Source: Aestuariicoccus sp032586235 (GTDB lineage: Bacteria > Pseudomonadota > Alphaproteobacteria > Rhodobacterales > Rhodobacteraceae). From it: DNA of 64,000 bases. Under the pieces are notes generated by a model. It had not been told where the DNA came from, ran no database searches, and saw only the letters and a list, made by a program, of their open reading frames with translations. A program made the position numbers and the translations under genes. The stretch spans positions 1 through 64,000 of the forward strand of contig NZ_JAWHTD010000016.1 in assembly GCF_032586235.1 (NCBI RefSeq), in the 5' to 3' direction. Shown here piece after piece: positions 62,341 through 64,000 of the stretch (positions within the stretch are counted from its first letter, which is position 1; each line of letters starts with the position of its first letter).

Positions 62341-63117
62341 TTGATCAAGGTTCAGGACCTGCACCGCCATTTCGGCGGCTTTCGCGCGGTGGACGGCGCC
62401 AGCCTCGAGATCGCCACCGGGTCGATCACAGGGCTGGTGGGGCCGAACGGGGCCGGAAAGACCACGCTTTTCAACGTGATCGCGGGCGCGCTGCCGCCGA
62501 CCTCAGGGCAGGTGTTCATGGATGGCGAGGACATCACCGGCCTGCCGCCGCATGAATTGTTTCACAAGGGGCTCTTGCGCACCTTCCAGATCGCGCATGA
62601 ATTCGGGTCGATGACCTGCCGCGAGAACCTGATGATGGTGCCGGGCGGGCAAACCGGCGAGTCGATCTGGTCGTCCTGGGTGCACCGCCGCCGCATCGGC
62701 GAGGAAGAGGCGGAGTTGTTGAAGAAAGCCGATGAAGTGCTTGATTTCCTGACGATTTCACATCTCAAGGACGAGAAGGCGGGCAATCTTTCGGGCGGTC
62801 AGAAAAAGCTGCTGGAGCTGGGGCGGACGATGATGGTGGACGCCAAGATCGTCTTTCTCGACGAGGTCGGCGCGGGCGTGAACCGCACGCTGTTGAACAC
62901 CATCGGCGACGCCATTCAGCGGCTGAACACCGAGCGCGGCTATACCTTCTGCATGATCGAGCACGACATGGATTTCATCGGACGTCTCTGCGACCCGGTG
63001 ATCGTCATGGCCGAGGGCAAGGTGCTGGCCGAGGGCACCATCGACGAGATCAAGGCCGACGAGCAGGTGATCGAGGCTTATCTCGGCACCGGGCTGAAGA
63101 ACAAGGAGCCGGCGTGA
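62341..63117 (+). CDS. LivG-type ABC transporter ATPase
   Basis: 258 aa, starting at TTG 62341 (MIKVQDLHRHFGGFRAVDG) after GGGGGAGATGCG. Walker A GPNGAGKTTL, signature LSGGQKKLLELG and Walker B IVFLDEVGAGVNRTLL are present; the residue after the catalytic Glu is Val instead of the usual Pro. Insert region around SIWSSWVHRRRIGEEEAE is typical of the family. The permease genes are not in between, so they lie beyond the window end. Confidence 0.9.
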   Translation: MIKVQDLHRHFGGFRAVDGASLEIATGSITGLVGPNGAGKTTLFNVIAGALPPTSGQVFMDGEDITGLPPHELFHKGLLRTFQIAHEFGSMTCRENLMMVPGGQTGESIWSSWVHRRRIGEEEAELLKKADEVLDFLTISHLKDEKAGNLSGGQKKLLELGRTMMVDAKIVFLDEVGAGVNRTLLNTIGDAIQRLNTERGYTFCMIEHDMDFIGRLCDPVIVMAEGKVLAEGTIDEIKADEQVIEAYLGTGLKNKEPA

Positions 63118-63152
63118 TGGCGGTTTCGAACCGGCCTGCGGCCGGTCCGACC

Positions 63153-63280
63153 GGTGGGGGGCCAGCCCCCGTCGCCATTGTCTCTCGGACCAATGGCGCG
63201 ACAATGACGACCGACTGGGAAATTGAACGTGGGGGGCCAGCCCCCCACACCCCCCGGGATATTTATGACCAGATGAAAAG
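63153..63280. repeat. interspersed palindromic element, copy 4, two palindromes
   Basis: One palindrome (GGGGG-GCCAG-CCCCC type) lies at about 63153-63171, the second at 63229-63248 (GTGGGGGGCCAGCCCCCCAC), the latter followed by CCCCCGGGATATTT and ATGACCAGATGAAAAG. The tail directly precedes the LivF-type gene and supplies its ribosome site (AAAAGGGGGG). Confidence 0.8.
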
Positions 63281-63289
63281 GGGGGCGGC

Positions 63290-64000
63290 ATGAGCGGCAA
63301 TCCCTATCAGGACGACCGCGGCAACAAGGATCGGTCGATCGCCAATCCCGATGGCGTCGGGACGCTGACGCCTGCGAAGAACGCGCCGCGGCCCGATGCG
63401 AGCGCGCCCGAGCCGTATCTGATCGGCGACGCCATGACCGGCGGCTACGGGCGCGGGGCGGATATCCTGCATGGCTGCACCATTGCGGTGGAAAAGGGCG
63501 AGATCGCGGTGATCGTGGGGCCCAACGGCGCGGGCAAGTCCACCGCGATGAAGGCGGTCTTCGGCATGCTGAACCTGCGCGAGGGCGCGGTGCGGCTGGG
63601 CGGGCGCGACATCACTGCGCTGAGCCCGCAGGCGCGGGTGGCCAAGGGCATGGGCTTTGTGCCGCAGACCTCGAACATCTTCACCTCGATGACGGTGGAG
63701 GAGAACTTGGAGATGGGGGCCTTTATCCGCGACGACGATTTCAGCGGGACCATGGCGCAGGTCTATGATCTGTTTCCGATCCTCAAGGAAAAGCGGCGCC
63801 AGGCGGCGGGGGAATTGTCGGGCGGGCAGCGCCAGCAGGTGGCGGTGGGCCGCGCGCTGATGACCAGGCCGCAGGTGCTGATGCTGGACGAGCCGACCGC
63901 CGGGGTCAGCCCCATCGTCATGGACGAGCTTTTCGACCGGATCATCGAGGTGGCGCGGACGGGCATCTCGATCCTGATGGTCGAGCAGAACGCCCGCCAG
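63290..64000 (+). CDS. LivF-type ABC transporter ATPase (truncated by window end)
   Basis: The frame from ATG 63290 is open to the last base, so only the first 237 residues are seen. Residues 1-50 are an extra N-terminal stretch (MSGNPYQDDRGNKDRSIANP) absent from E. coli LivF. The ATPase then shows Walker A VGPNGAGKSTAM, LSGGQRQQVAVGRA and Walker B VLMLDEPTAGVSP. It partners the LivG-like ATPase; the palindromic element sits between the two. Confidence 0.9.
   Translation, partial: MSGNPYQDDRGNKDRSIANPDGVGTLTPAKNAPRPDASAPEPYLIGDAMTGGYGRGADILHGCTIAVEKGEIAVIVGPNGAGKSTAMKAVFGMLNLREGAVRLGGRDITALSPQARVAKGMGFVPQTSNIFTSMTVEENLEMGAFIRDDDFSGTMAQVYDLFPILKEKRRQAAGELSGGQRQQVAVGRALMTRPQVLMLDEPTAGVSPIVMDELFDRIIEVARTGISILMVEQNARQ

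Overview
The window is one stretch of chromosome from an alphaproteobacterium, most likely a member of the Rhodobacteraceae (Roseobacter group). The basis is high GC with strong third-position GC bias, a class II (B12-dependent) ribonucleotide reductase, class II DAHP synthase, psuK-psuG, a LuxR-type regulator coupled to aroQ, CtrA-like TTAAC half-sites, and intergenic GC palindromes ending in a GGGATATTT...CAGTGAAAG tail. There is no phage, IS element, plasmid gene or CRISPR array; nearly everything is core metabolism.

Layout. 0.2-7.3 kb: tRNA(CAU), a repeat-bearing membrane protein, an RTX-type secreted protein set between two imperfect 49-bp direct repeats, purM-purN, rnd, a lipoprotein and sufE. 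7.3-15.4 kb: trpE, ppiD, an aminotransferase, gpt and fabI on the minus strand; then pdxH, a double cold-shock protein, a DUF192 protein and tRNA-Pro on plus. 15.4-31.4 kb: nrdJ behind a 459-bp regulatory region, a YitT membrane protein, icd, a Bcr/CflA-type transporter broken by an in-frame TAG, a DsbA/FrnE thioredoxin-fold protein, an acyl-CoA ligase divergent from an XRE-cupin regulator, yejA with a 37-aa entericidin gene behind it, a probable small RNA, bdhA, a patatin, a small acidic protein and a DUF502 protein. 31.4-40.6 kb: psuK-psuG, a HupE/UreJ-like protein, rpsB-tsf, aroQ-luxR, and gcdH with its divergent LysR regulator. 40.6-48.2 kb: the phosphate regulon pstS-pstC-pstA-pstB-phoU-phoB behind three 11-bp Pho-box repeats, with a soluble phoR upstream that is translationally coupled to a trans-sulfuration enzyme. 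48.2-52.4 kb: gamma carbonic anhydrase, gmk, yicC and a PAS-domain protein. 52.4-57.2 kb: galU divergent from a three-gene operon for the compatible solute glucosylglycerol (G3P dehydrogenase, HAD phosphatase, GgpS). 57.2-64 kb: class II DAHP synthase, a GlxA-type AraC regulator, a PQQ-type sugar dehydrogenase, and a branched-chain amino-acid-type ABC transporter (substrate-binding protein, LivG-like and truncated LivF-like ATPases) running off the window end.

The most interesting items are the glucosylglycerol operon with a 29-codon upstream ORF that shares a duplicated translation-start region with the first gene; a candidate 77-nt small RNA between yejA and bdhA; the direct repeats flanking the RTX gene; the interspersed palindrome family (tandem 30-mers at one site); a DnaA box and two NrdR-like boxes upstream of nrdJ; and the nonsense-disrupted transporter.
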